64,000 nt of DNA from Brevundimonas subvibrioides ATCC 15264 (GTDB lineage: Bacteria > Pseudomonadota > Alphaproteobacteria > Caulobacterales > Caulobacteraceae): assembly GCF_000144605.1 (NCBI RefSeq), contig NC_014375.1, positions 2,666,001 to 2,730,000 of the forward strand. The letters run 5' to 3'. Positions 54,647-63,169 of the stretch are shown in pieces; position 1 is the stretch's first letter, and each line of letters starts with the position of its first letter. The position numbers were made by a program, and so were the translations under genes. The notes under the pieces are model-generated. The model was not told the DNA's origin. It was given only the letters and a program-made list of their open reading frames with translations, and ran no database searches.

Positions 54647-55162
54647 ATGGCCGTGTCCACGATCATTACGGAAGCCGACCTGCCTCTGGCCGCCTCTTTT
54701 GAGGGTTTTCACCCCTTCATCAAGGGCGTGTTTAGCCAGTGGCATCCCACCCCGTTCGCAATCGACGGACTGAGCTTCCACACAGCTGAGCAATGGATGA
54801 TGTTTGCAAAGGCCCGCCTTTTTGCAGACGACCAGCAAGCCGATTTGATCCTCGCTACACCTGACCCGGCAACGCAAAAGCGGCTAGGCCAACGTGTCCA
54901 GAACTTCGATCAAGCGACCTGGGACGCCTCAAAGATCAACATCGTCTACGCTGGAAATCGCGCCAAGTTCGAACAGAACGAGGGTGCCTATCGGCAACTC
55001 AAGTCGACCAGCGGGTTGATGCTCGTGGAAGCCAATCCCCGTGACTGGATTTGGGGAGCGGGGCTCGCGATTGATGATCCTTGCTTGAGCCAGCCGCAGG
55101 AATGGCGTGGGGTAAATCTGTTGGGCCGTATCCTCACAAAGGTCCGCAGCGACCTAAGCTGA
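54647..55162 (+). CDS. NADAR (YbiA/RibX)-family N-glycosidase-like protein
   Basis: 171 residues. The family pattern is clear: FSQWHPTPFAIDGLSFHTAEQWMMFAKARLFAD, then LGQRVQNFDQATWDASKINIVYAGNRAKF and WIWGAGL near the end. NADAR proteins hydrolyse N-glycosidic bonds, for example in riboflavin intermediates or ADP-ribosylated DNA bases, and are often found in accessory or defence-like regions. The ATG at 54647 has CAGGA upstream. Codon use is less GC-biased than in neighbours. Flanked by copies E and F. Confidence 0.82.
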   Translation: MAVSTIITEADLPLAASFEGFHPFIKGVFSQWHPTPFAIDGLSFHTAEQWMMFAKARLFADDQQADLILATPDPATQKRLGQRVQNFDQATWDASKINIVYAGNRAKFEQNEGAYRQLKSTSGLMLVEANPRDWIWGAGLAIDDPCLSQPQEWRGVNLLGRILTKVRSDLS

Positions 55163-55174
55163 TAGGCCGCCAAG

Positions 55175-55223
55175 GTCCGCTTTGGGTCGGAAGCGGTCGA
55201 AAGCCTCTAGCCTGAAAGCGGAC
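55175..55223 (+). repeat. Palindromic repeat, copy F
   Basis: GTCCGC-TTTGGGTCGGAA-GCGGTC, 19 bases ending TGAAA, then GCGGAC (55218-55223). It starts 12 bases after the NADAR stop codon. Confidence 0.82.
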
Positions 55224-55301
55224 GCGCCGCCTGATCGCTAACGCGGTAGCAAGTATGACGGCTATCGGTTTTTCTGCTGAACAGGTGGACGGAGCAGCTC
55301 G

Positions 55302-55730
55302 ATGGACACGGCGGGAACCATGGAGTTGGAGCCGGACTACCGACGCCTGAAGGCCGCGTGGGAGTTGGGGTATCGCAACCGCGAGGACGCGCTCCACCTT
55401 CTGTTTCTTGCCTGGATGCATTGGGCTGATCCACCCTTCGTCACCGGGATGACAGACGACCCCGACGCGGAAAATCTTTGGCTGGCAATCTTCAGCTACT
55501 TCGATGGCGAAGACTCTGCAGACGCCGAGTTCCTGCACGTTGCGGGCCTTATGGCCTGCATCTTCCCTTGGGGTCTCGGTGATGAAGTCGAATGGGCCTC
55601 ACGTGCCACGCGGATGAAGGAGCGTTCACTGGACTTGAAGCCGGATGGTTTCTCGCCGGAGGACTTTCTGGGCCGCAGCGACTACGGCGACTACTTCGCG
55701 CATCAGGCCCGCGTCTCCGCTGCTCAATGA
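55302..55730 (+). CDS. Accessory protein in the islet, function unknown
   Basis: 142 residues, acidic and rich in Trp and Phe: HLLFLAWMHWADPPFVTGM and MACIFPWGLGDEVEWASRA. No signal peptide or membrane helix. The composition resembles small immunity or stress-type proteins, but I cannot place it. GGAG lies 7 bases before the ATG at 55302; a second ATG at 55320 is possible. Flanked by copies F and G, with 6 bases from stop to G. Confidence 0.6.
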   Translation: MDTAGTMELEPDYRRLKAAWELGYRNREDALHLLFLAWMHWADPPFVTGMTDDPDAENLWLAIFSYFDGEDSADAEFLHVAGLMACIFPWGLGDEVEWASRATRMKERSLDLKPDGFSPEDFLGRSDYGDYFAHQARVSAAQ

Positions 55731-55736
55731 GGAGAT

Positions 55737-55785
55737 GTCCGCAATGGGTCGAGAGCGCACATCGGGCTCCGGCCAGCCATAGGAC
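55737..55785 (+). repeat. Palindromic repeat, copy G (degenerate)
   Basis: GTCCGC-AATGGGTCGAGA-GCGCAC, 19 bases, then TAGGAC (55780-55785). The left arm and centre are identical to copy D. It marks the right end of the islet. Confidence 0.75.
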
Positions 55786-55898
55786 CAGCGGGCCTTCCTG
55801 ACGCAGGCGTCGGGCGATCCGCCGCCCTGTCGGCGTCGCCGCTGTCTCGCCCGCCCCTACGTCCGCTTCTGACGTAACGTCGTTCCAGGCTCCCGCGC

Positions 55899-56498
55899 AT
55901 GAGCCAGCCCTACCGCAAACGGTCGCCCGAGACCTGGACCGCCGCCCGGGACGCTTATCTGGCGGGCTGCACCGCCGAGGAGGTCTGCGCCCGGTTCGAC
56001 GTGGGGGAATCCGCCTTCCACAAGCGGGCGCGCGCGGAGGGTTGGCGGCGGGTCGATCAGGAGGATCCGGCGCCCGAAGACATCCCGGCGGACGAGGACC
56101 TGCCCGACATCGACGACGAGGCCCTCGCCGCCTTCGCCTTTCGCCGGATGAGCGTGGAGGCGCGGCGCGGCCGGCTGAACCGGGCCCTGGCCTGGGGCCG
56201 GCTGCGCGACATGGCGCTGCGCCAGATCGCCGACCGGGCCCGGCTGGAGGCGCGGATCGCCCACGCCGCCTCGCGCCAGTCCATCGACAAGCTCAGCGAG
56301 ATCAACGCCACCGCCCGCGCCATCGTCCATTCGGCCCGCGTCGTCGGCGCCATCGGCGACCTGGACGCCGGTGCCTCGTCGCCGCGCAAAGTGCAGAAAG
56401 TACAGGAAGTGCACCCTGTTTCGCCGCAGGGTTCCAACCTGTCGCGGGCCGAACGCCGCCGCCAGGCGGCCCGGGCACGAAAGACCGGCCCGCCGTGA
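55899..56498 (+). CDS. Helix-turn-helix protein, possibly terminase-small-subunit-like
   Basis: 199 residues. The N-terminus (WTAARDAYLAGCTAEEVCARFDVGESAFHKRARAEGWRR, described here in two parts: residues about 12-31 and 32-50) is a helix-turn-helix of the kind found in phage terminase small subunits and related proteins. The middle is acidic then strongly Arg/Ala-helical, and the end is basic. No phage genes are nearby, so a domesticated or regulatory role is more likely than packaging. Unassigned beyond the HTH. Confidence 0.6.
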   Translation: MSQPYRKRSPETWTAARDAYLAGCTAEEVCARFDVGESAFHKRARAEGWRRVDQEDPAPEDIPADEDLPDIDDEALAAFAFRRMSVEARRGRLNRALAWGRLRDMALRQIADRARLEARIAHAASRQSIDKLSEINATARAIVHSARVVGAIGDLDAGASSPRKVQKVQEVHPVSPQGSNLSRAERRRQAARARKTGPP

Positions 56499-56517
56499 TG
56501 CACCGAAGTCGGCGACA

Positions 56518-56704
56518 GTTTCATCACGGCGAACACAGCGTGACCACAGGGAACACGGCGGACCGACCTGCGACCTGGACGTGCCCCATGGCGCTCGCGG
56601 CGAAGCCGCCATGGGTCTCATTCCATGACGTTTCGGAACGGCGACCGCCGCGCCCTCGGTCCCGTTGTGTTCGCCGTGCCTCGCCGTGCTCGCTGTGATG
56701 AAAC
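56518..56704. repeat. 187-bp inverted-repeat element between convergent genes
   Basis: The left arm starts GTTTCATCACGGCGAACAC (56518) and the right arm ends GTGCTCGCTGTGATGAAAC (56704); the arms are imperfect inverted copies about 49 bases long. A central hairpin CCCATGGC/GCCATGGG (56585-56615) lies between. It fills the gap between the HTH gene and the SDR gene. The arms resemble those of the element at 49412-49608. Confidence 0.8.
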
Positions 56705-56730
56705 GAAGGAGGGCACTGGTCGGCGAAGGC

Positions 56731-57666
56731 CTATCCGAACCGAACGCCCAGCATCGCCTCGATCACGTCCCACAGCCGGGCCGCCGCCGCGGCATCGAGC
56801 GCCTGGGGTTCAGCCTTGGCCGGTCCGGGCGGGCCCTTGAGCTCGTTCATGCGCGTGGCCCCGATGTAGGCGCCGCCCGTCACGGTCGGCTCCGTGGCCG
56901 CCATCAGGATCGGCAGGGCTCCCGCCGCCGCGGAATGGCTGATCAGCGGCTCGATCAACGGCCGGAAGACCAGGTTCAGCCCCGCCCTGGCGATCGGCGA
57001 CTTCACCAGAGGTCCGTTGGCGATCAGCCCGGTCCGGGCATAGCCGGGATGGGCCGCGACGCTGGTCAGGCCCCAGCCGTGGGCGGCGCTGCGCCGGTCC
57101 AGCTCCAGCCCGAACATCAGCATCGCCAGTTTCGACTGGCCGTAGACCGGCCAGGGCTTGTAGCCCCGCTCATGGTTCAGGTCGTCGAAGGCGATCCGGC
57201 CCTTCCGGTGCGCGATGCTGGACAGCTGCACCACGCGCGCCCTGCCCGCCTTCAGCAGCGGCAGCAGCCGCGCCGTCAGGGCGAAATGGCCCAGATAGTT
57301 GGTGGCCAGCTGCATCTCGAAGCCGTCGACCGTCACCTCCCGCGTCGGCAGCATCATGACGCCCGCGTTGTTGACCAGGATGTGGACCGGCCGCCCCTCG
57401 GCCAGGAGGCGATCGGCGAAGGCCGTCACCGAGGCGTGGCGGGCAAGATCCAGCGCCTCGAACCGGACGCTGGCCCCGGGCACGGCGCGGCGGATGCGAC
57501 GCAGGGCGTCCTCGCCCCTGGTCGCGTTGCGCGCCGCGATGATCACCTCGGCCCCCTTGCGGGCCAGCTCCAGCGCCGTCTCGAACCCCGTCCCGCCGGT
57601 CGACCCGGTGACGATGGCCAGCCGACCGGTCTGGTCGGGAATGTTTGCAGTGGTCCAGTTCGACAT
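56731..57666 (-). CDS. Short-chain dehydrogenase/reductase
   Basis: 311 residues, retinol-dehydrogenase-like SDR. Cofactor motif TGSTGGTG near residue 20, NNAGVM, catalytic Ser in LSSIAHRKG and YGQSK (Tyr-x3-Lys). The Arg/Asn after the glycine motif (AARNATRGEDAL) suggests NADP(H). Substrate unknown. It is divergent from a TetR regulator, 68 bases apart, which probably controls it. Confidence 0.9.
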   Translation of the reverse strand: MSNWTTANIPDQTGRLAIVTGSTGGTGFETALELARKGAEVIIAARNATRGEDALRRIRRAVPGASVRFEALDLARHASVTAFADRLLAEGRPVHILVNNAGVMMLPTREVTVDGFEMQLATNYLGHFALTARLLPLLKAGRARVVQLSSIAHRKGRIAFDDLNHERGYKPWPVYGQSKLAMLMFGLELDRRSAAHGWGLTSVAAHPGYARTGLIANGPLVKSPIARAGLNLVFRPLIEPLISHSAAAGALPILMAATEPTVTGGAYIGATRMNELKGPPGPAKAEPQALDAAAAARLWDVIEAMLGVRFG

Positions 57667-57709
57667 CGGGTCTATCCTGCGGATCTGACGTGAGGGAGGA
57701 GCATCGGGT

Positions 57710-57748
57710 TGCAACATCTGCACTCGATGCAAATATGCAAGACGTGCA
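57710..57748. promoter_or_regulatory. Five phased TGCA motifs in the SDR-TetR spacer
   Basis: TGCA occurs at 57710, 57719, 57728, 57736 and 57745, at steps of 9, 9, 8 and 9 bases, covering the TetR start codon. TTGCA and TGCAA at the outer copies are inverted. This may be the operator of the TetR protein on the divergent pair. Confidence 0.4.
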
Positions 57749-58340
57749 AGACAAGATTTCAGGGCTTCGAGAACGCAAACGCGCGGACACCCATGCCCGG
57801 GTGCATGCCGCGGCGATGGAGCTGTTCGGCCGCAAGGGCTTCGAGGCCACGACGCTGGACGACATCGCGTCTTCGGCCGGGGTCTCGCGCCGCAGCCTGT
57901 TCCACTATTTCGCGTCGAAGGAAGACATCGTCCTGTCGACCAAGGCGGGTCTGGGCGACCTGATCGAGGCCGCCGTGGCGCGCCGCCCGGCGGACGAACC
58001 CCTGCTGACCATGGCCGAGAACGCCCTGACCGACATGGCGGCCGACTTCCAGGGCCCCGGCCCCCGTGCGCTGGCCCGCCTGATCCATGACACCCCGGCC
58101 CTGCGCGCCGGGGATCAGGCCAAATACGAGGCGCTGGAGGGTCGCCTCGCCCTCGCCATGGCCACGCGCAAGGACCTGCCCGCGGACGACCTCCAGGCGC
58201 GCGTCGTCGCCACCACGGCGATCGGCGTCCTGCGCATGGCCACCGAGACCTGGCTGGCCTCGGACGACGACCGCGGGCCCGAGGTCCACGGCAAGGCGGC
58301 GTTCGCGGCCCTGAGGCAGGCGGCGACCCGCATCGACTGA
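57735..58340 (+). CDS. TetR-family transcriptional regulator
   Basis: 201 residues. The N-terminal HTH (RVHAAAMELFGRKGFEATTL then DDIASSAGVSRRSLFHYFAS and KEDIVL, about 20-65) is the standard TetR form. The C-terminal part is helical and probably binds a small hydrophobic ligand. It is divergent from the SDR gene and most likely represses both. The ATG at 57735 is used; the longer frame starts inside the SDR gene. Confidence 0.9.
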   Translation: MQDVQDKISGLRERKRADTHARVHAAAMELFGRKGFEATTLDDIASSAGVSRRSLFHYFASKEDIVLSTKAGLGDLIEAAVARRPADEPLLTMAENALTDMAADFQGPGPRALARLIHDTPALRAGDQAKYEALEGRLALAMATRKDLPADDLQARVVATTAIGVLRMATETWLASDDDRGPEVHGKAAFAALRQAATRID

Positions 58341-58426
58341 GGGTGCGACGCCGGGTCATCTGCAGGTCCCCAGGCGGAGCCGCAATACTTCCAGCCGGCT
58401 TGTATCCTGGGCTGGAGGCCGTCGCG

Positions 58427-59830
58427 ATGAGAACCGGGCGTTCGATGTGGCCGACGGCCGGCCCCCTGCTGGTCGCCCTCGCCCTCGTCGGCTGCGCCAG
58501 CGCGCCGCCCGGCCCCGTGGCGGATCTCGCGATCGACAACGTCAACGTCATCGATACCCGCACCGGCGCGGTGGCGGTGTCCCGGACCATCCTGATCGCC
58601 GGCGAGCGGATCGAGGCCGTGGTCCCGGCCGGGTCCCGGTCGCTCGCGACGCGGCGGGTCGACGGCAAGGGGGCCTGGGCCATCCCAGGCCTGTGGGACG
58701 CCCACCTCCACCTGCTGCAGGACGACGCCGGCTCTGCCCTGCGCACCGCGCCGACCCTGCCGGGCTACGGCATCACCCATGTGCGGGACATGGGATCGTC
58801 CGCCGCCGCGCTGCAAGCTTTCCGCGCCGCGGAACCGACCATCGAGGGCCCGGTCGTGCTGGCCAGCGGGCCGACGTTCTGGGCGATCGAGCTTCCCTAT
58901 GGCGACAAAAGCCAGCAGCGCCTCGTCGCGCCGGATGCCGACATGGACGCACAGGTCGGGCAGGCCGCCGCGCTGGGGGCCGACTTCATCAAGGTCTATG
59001 CCGGCTTCGGCCCGGAACGGCTCGAGGCGCTGGCCAATGCCGCCCGACGCACCGGCTTGCCCCTCGCCGGCCACGCCCAGTCGGGTCTCGACCTTGACGC
59101 CCAGGCGCGGCTCGGCCTGTCGACCATCGAGCATCTGGAGACCTCGACCTTCGCCGGCTGCGGCGTGGACCCCGACGTCTATTTCGACCGGATCATCGCC
59201 GCGCGCTTCGGCGGGTCGGGCGAGACCATTCCCGACATCACGGCCGATTTCGCCGCTGACCTGGACCGCCCCGCCTGCGTCGCGATGTTCGAACGCGCCG
59301 CGGCCGCGGGCCTGGCGATCACGCCGACCCTGGAGGCCACCCTGCTGCCGCCCTCCCTCGTCCGCGGCCTCGCCGAGACGCTGCCGCCGGATCAACGGGA
59401 AAGCTGCGACGTGTATCTGAGGGGGTTTGGCGATCTGACCCCGACCAGCGAGACCCGGTACCTGGCGGCCGGGGCGGCGCTGCTGGGCATGATCCGCGAG
59501 GCGGGCGTGCCGCTCCTGGCCGGGACCGACGCGCCGGCCTTCTGCGGCACGCCGGGACCCTCGCTGGCCCGGGAACTGAGGCTGCTCGGCGAGGCGGGGC
59601 TGACCCCGCTGGAGGTCCTGCAGTCGGCCACGCTGAACCCGGCGCGCGCGCTTGGTTTCAGCGACAGTCTCGGGGCCGTCGCCCCGGGCAGGGAGGCGCA
59701 TGTCCTGCTGCTCGGGGGCAATCCGCTGGATAGCCCGGCGGCCTACGCGCGGCCCGTAGGCCTGTTCACCCAGGGCCGATGGCGGGACGAAGGCGACCTG
59801 GATCGCCTTCGTCTGCCGTCGTCCGACTGA
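58427..59830 (+). CDS. Amidohydrolase lipoprotein (imidazolonepropionase-like)
   Basis: 467 residues. A lipobox (LVGC, Cys23) anchors it. Metal site: DAHLHLL, the Lys of DFIKVYAG (likely carboxylated), LAGHAQ, STIEHLE and LLAGTDAPAFCG. This is the prolidase/imidazolonepropionase-like branch of metal-dependent amidohydrolases. It would hydrolyse an amide or similar bond in the periplasm; the substrate is unknown. GGAGG lies 8 bases before the ATG at 58427. It converges with gcvPB, 9 bases apart. Confidence 0.9.
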   Translation: MRTGRSMWPTAGPLLVALALVGCASAPPGPVADLAIDNVNVIDTRTGAVAVSRTILIAGERIEAVVPAGSRSLATRRVDGKGAWAIPGLWDAHLHLLQDDAGSALRTAPTLPGYGITHVRDMGSSAAALQAFRAAEPTIEGPVVLASGPTFWAIELPYGDKSQQRLVAPDADMDAQVGQAAALGADFIKVYAGFGPERLEALANAARRTGLPLAGHAQSGLDLDAQARLGLSTIEHLETSTFAGCGVDPDVYFDRIIAARFGGSGETIPDITADFAADLDRPACVAMFERAAAAGLAITPTLEATLLPPSLVRGLAETLPPDQRESCDVYLRGFGDLTPTSETRYLAAGAALLGMIREAGVPLLAGTDAPAFCGTPGPSLARELRLLGEAGLTPLEVLQSATLNPARALGFSDSLGAVAPGREAHVLLLGGNPLDSPAAYARPVGLFTQGRWRDEGDLDRLRLPSSD

Positions 59831-59839
59831 TCCGCAGCC

Positions 59840-61417
59840 CTATTCGGCCGCCATATTGTGCCCCTCGGGGGCGGTCCAGCGCAGCTTGGGCGAGCGCGCG
59901 GCGCGGGTCTCGTCCAGACGACGAAGCGGCGCATGGAAGGGCGCGCCCTTGAACCGTTCGACCTCGCCGGCCTTGGCCGCCCCTGCCAGCAGGCGCAGGG
60001 CATTGATGAACCGGTCCAGCTCGGCCTTGGACTCCGTCTCGGTCGGCTCGATCAGCATCGCGCCGTGCACGACCAGCGGGAAATACATGGTCATGGGGTG
60101 GAAGCCCTCGTCGATCATCGCCTTGGCGAAGTCGAGCGTGGTGATGTCCGTGCCCTTCAGCCATTCGTCGTCGAACAGGGCCTCGTGCATGCAGGGACCG
60201 TCCGGGAAGGCGGCGCTCATGACGTCGGACAGCCGCGCCTTGATGTAGTTGGCGTTCAGCACCGCGTCCTCGGCGACCTGGCGCAGGCCGTCCGAACCGT
60301 GGCTCATCATGTAGCTGAGCGCGCGGACGAACATGCCCATCTGGCCGTTGAAGGCGCACATGCGACCGAAGGCCTGGGCCGCCTCGTCCTCCTCGCGCTC
60401 CAGGAGCTTGAAGCCGTCGCCGTCGGCGACGACCCAGGGAGCCGGGGCGAAGGGGGCCAGGGCGGCCGACAGCACGACCGGACCGGAGCCGGGTCCGCCC
60501 CCGCCATGCGGGGTGGAGAAGGTCTTGTGCAGGTTGATGTGCATGGCGTCGACGCCGAGGTCGCCCGGCCGCACCCGCCCGACGATGGCGTTGAAGTTGG
60601 CTCCGTCGCAGTAGAAGTAGGCGCCGGCCTCATGAGTCAGTCGCGCGATCTCGACGATGTCGCGCTCGAACAGGCCGCAGGTGTTGGGGTTGGTCACCAT
60701 GATGGCCGCGACGTCCGGACCCAGCTTGGACGCCAGGTCGGCGACGTCGACGCGGCCGTCGTCCGTCTGCGCCACCTCGACCACCGAATAGCCGACGAAG
60801 GCGGCCGTGGCCGGGTTGGTCCCGTGGGCCGAGGTCGGCACCAGCACCTTGCGGCGTTGCTCATGCTGGCCCGAGGCCTCGTGCGCGGCGCGGATGGCCA
60901 TCAGGCCGCACAGTTCGCCATGGGCCCCCGCCTTGGGCGACATGGCCACCGCCGGCATGCCGGTCAGGGTCTTCAGCCAGTGGGCCAGGGTGTCCATCAG
61001 CTCCAGCGCCCCCTGCACGGTCGAGACCGGCTGCAGCGGGTGGATGTCGGAGAAGCCCGGCAGGCGCGCCATCTTCTCGTTCAGGCGCGGATTGTGCTTC
61101 ATCGTGCACGAGCCCAGCGGATACAGGGCCAGGTCGATGGCATGGTTCTTCTGCGACAGCCGCACATAGTGGCGCATCGCCTCGGGCTCGCTGAGCCCCG
61201 GCAGGCCGATGGGGTCGCGCCGCACGAGGCTGCCCAGATCGCCGCCGTCCGAGGACGGCTCCGGCAGGTCGATGCCGGTCTTCAGCCAGCCGTCCGTCTC
61301 GAAGATCAGCGCCTCGTCCTGCAGCAGGCCGCGCCCGCCGGTCAGGGTCGGGTGCTTGTAGTCGTGATCGACGACGGTGGGGGCGGTCGGGCGGCCGACG
61401 GTGTTCATCGTGCTCAT
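59840..61417 (-). CDS. gcvPB: Glycine decarboxylase (P-protein) subunit 2
   Basis: 525 residues. It carries the pyridoxal phosphate lysine in INLHKTFSTPHGGGGPGSG, with SAHGTNPATAAFVGY and TNPNTCGLFERDI also visible. With gcvPA it forms the two-subunit P-protein, which decarboxylates glycine and loads aminomethyl onto the lipoyl group of GcvH. The start is 2 bases after the gcvPA stop. Confidence 0.96.
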   Translation of the reverse strand: MSTMNTVGRPTAPTVVDHDYKHPTLTGGRGLLQDEALIFETDGWLKTGIDLPEPSSDGGDLGSLVRRDPIGLPGLSEPEAMRHYVRLSQKNHAIDLALYPLGSCTMKHNPRLNEKMARLPGFSDIHPLQPVSTVQGALELMDTLAHWLKTLTGMPAVAMSPKAGAHGELCGLMAIRAAHEASGQHEQRRKVLVPTSAHGTNPATAAFVGYSVVEVAQTDDGRVDVADLASKLGPDVAAIMVTNPNTCGLFERDIVEIARLTHEAGAYFYCDGANFNAIVGRVRPGDLGVDAMHINLHKTFSTPHGGGGPGSGPVVLSAALAPFAPAPWVVADGDGFKLLEREEDEAAQAFGRMCAFNGQMGMFVRALSYMMSHGSDGLRQVAEDAVLNANYIKARLSDVMSAAFPDGPCMHEALFDDEWLKGTDITTLDFAKAMIDEGFHPMTMYFPLVVHGAMLIEPTETESKAELDRFINALRLLAGAAKAGEVERFKGAPFHAPLRRLDETRAARSPKLRWTAPEGHNMAAE

Positions 61418-61419
61418 CT

Positions 61420-62766
61420 TCAGGCTCCCAGGACTTTGGTCAGCGACTTGGCGAGGATCTGGATGTCGGCATCCAGCGTGGTCTCGGTGGCGGCGACCAG
61501 CAGGACGTCGTCCATGCCGACGCCGGGCGCCAGGCGGCTGTAGGGCACGCCGGCGAGGATCCGATGGTTGCCCAGGGCCTCGACCACCTCGGCGGCGGGC
61601 CTGGGCAGGCGGATGGCGAACTCGTTGAAGAAGCGCGGCGTCAGGATCTCGACACCGGGGACGGCGGCCAGGGCGTCACGTGTGGCCAGCGCCTTCTCGT
61701 GGTTCAGCAGGGCCAGCTTGCGCAGCCCCGTCTCGCCCAGCAGGCTCATGTGGATGCTGAACGCCAGGCAGCACAGGCCCGAGTTCGTGCAGATGTTCGA
61801 CGTCGCCTTGTCGCGGCGGATATGCTGTTCGCGCGTCGACAGGGTCAGGACGAAGCCCCGCTCTCCGTCCGCGTCGACCGTCTCGCCGCACAGCCGGCCC
61901 GGCATCTGGCGGATCAGCGACTGCTTGCAGGCGAACAGCCCGACGTAGGGTCCGCCATAGTTCAGGGCGTTGCCGATCGACTGGCCCTCGGCGGCGACGA
62001 TGTCGGCCCCCATCTCGCCCGGCGACTTCAGCAGCCCCATCGACACGGCCTCGGTCACCACGACGATCAGCAGCGCCCCGGCGGCCTTGGCGGCTTCCGC
62101 GATCTTCGTCACGTCGGTGGCGGTGCCGAACACGTTCGGGGTCTGGACGACGACGCAGGCCGTGTCCTTGTCGATCGCGTCGATCACGGCGGCTTCCGCA
62201 TCGATCGCGGCCGGCAGGCTGACGGTCTCGACGCCCACGGCGTGGACCACCGTCTCCGACGCCCGGACGTAGTGGGGATGGACCCCGCCCGAGAACACCG
62301 CTTTGTTCCGGCGCGTGACGCGCGTCGCCATCAGCACGCCCTCGGCCGTCGCGGTCGAGCCGTCGTAGAGCGAGGCGTTGGCCACATCCATGCCCGTCAG
62401 GTTCGCGACCTGGGTCTGGAACTCGTACAGGTATTGCAGCGTCCCCTGCGCGATCTCCGGCTGGTACGGCGTGTAGCTGGTCAGGAACTCGGACCGCTGG
62501 ATGATGTGGTCCACCGTCGCCGGCACATGGTGGCGATAGGCCCCGGCCCCGCAGAAGAACGGCACGTCCCCGGCCGCCGTGTTCTTGCCCGCGAGGTGCT
62601 TCAGCGCCCGCTCGACCTCCAGTTCGCCCATCACGCGCGGCAGGTCGACGAAACCGTCGCGCCTTGCAGGCTGCGGCACGTCGACGAACAGGTCGTCGAT
62701 CGATTTGACGCCGATGGCGGCGAGCATCGCCGTGCGGTCGTCGGGAGTCAGGGGCAGGTAACGCAT
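61420..62766 (-). CDS. gcvPA: Glycine decarboxylase (P-protein) subunit 1
   Basis: 448 residues: [18 protein letters not shown] at the start, [31 protein letters not shown]-like [20 protein letters not shown] and [13 protein letters not shown]. This subunit lacks the PLP lysine and pairs with GcvPB. It is third from the gcvT end in gcvT-gcvH-gcvPA-gcvPB. Confidence 0.96.
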   Translation of the reverse strand: MRYLPLTPDDRTAMLAAIGVKSIDDLFVDVPQPARRDGFVDLPRVMGELEVERALKHLAGKNTAAGDVPFFCGAGAYRHHVPATVDHIIQRSEFLTSYTPYQPEIAQGTLQYLYEFQTQVANLTGMDVANASLYDGSTATAEGVLMATRVTRRNKAVFSGGVHPHYVRASETVVHAVGVETVSLPAAIDAEAAVIDAIDKDTACVVVQTPNVFGTATDVTKIAEAAKAAGALLIVVVTEAVSMGLLKSPGEMGADIVAAEGQSIGNALNYGGPYVGLFACKQSLIRQMPGRLCGETVDADGERGFVLTLSTREQHIRRDKATSNICTNSGLCCLAFSIHMSLLGETGLRKLALLNHEKALATRDALAAVPGVEILTPRFFNEFAIRLPRPAAEVVEALGNHRILAGVPYSRLAPGVGMDDVLLVAATETTLDADIQILAKSLTKVLGA

Positions 62767-62794
62767 GGCGGGGAGTCCGAGCGTGAGAGGGAAA

Positions 62795-63160
62795 TCAGAG
62801 GGTGGCGAGGAAGGCGTCGTAGGCGGCGCGGTCCATCAGGCCGTCGACCTGGGAGGCGTCGGACACCTTGATCTTGGCGAACCAGCCCTCGCCTTCCGGA
62901 TCGGCGTTGACGGTCTCGGGCGCGCCGGCCAGGGCGGCGTTGCCCTCGACCACGTCACCGGACACGGGCGCATAGACGTCCGAAGCCGCCTTCACGCTTT
63001 CGACGACGGCGAAGCTGTCGCCCTTGCCGAAGGTCTTGCCGGCTTCCGGGGTCTCGACGAACACCACGTCGCCCAGCTGTTCGGCGGCGTGTTTGGTGAT
63101 GCCGACGGTGGCGACATCGCCGTCCAGCCGAACCCACTCGTGATCCTTGGTGAAATGCAT
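62795..63160 (-). CDS. gcvH: Glycine cleavage H-protein
   Basis: 121 residues. The lipoylated Lys is in [17 protein letters not shown]. The N-terminus [20 protein letters not shown] and the end WFAKIKVSD are typical. It shuttles the aminomethyl group between the P and T proteins. It lies 28 bases before gcvPA. Confidence 0.97.
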   Translation of the reverse strand: MHFTKDHEWVRLDGDVATVGITKHAAEQLGDVVFVETPEAGKTFGKGDSFAVVESVKAASDVYAPVSGDVVEGNAALAGAPETVNADPEGEGWFAKIKVSDASQVDGLMDRAAYDAFLATL

Positions 63161-63169
63161 GACGGTCTC

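Noticed and set aside
55899..56498. Evidence for a prophage from the terminase-like HTH gene
   Set aside because: No capsid, portal, integrase or lysis genes lie nearby, so a single HTH gene does not support a prophage.
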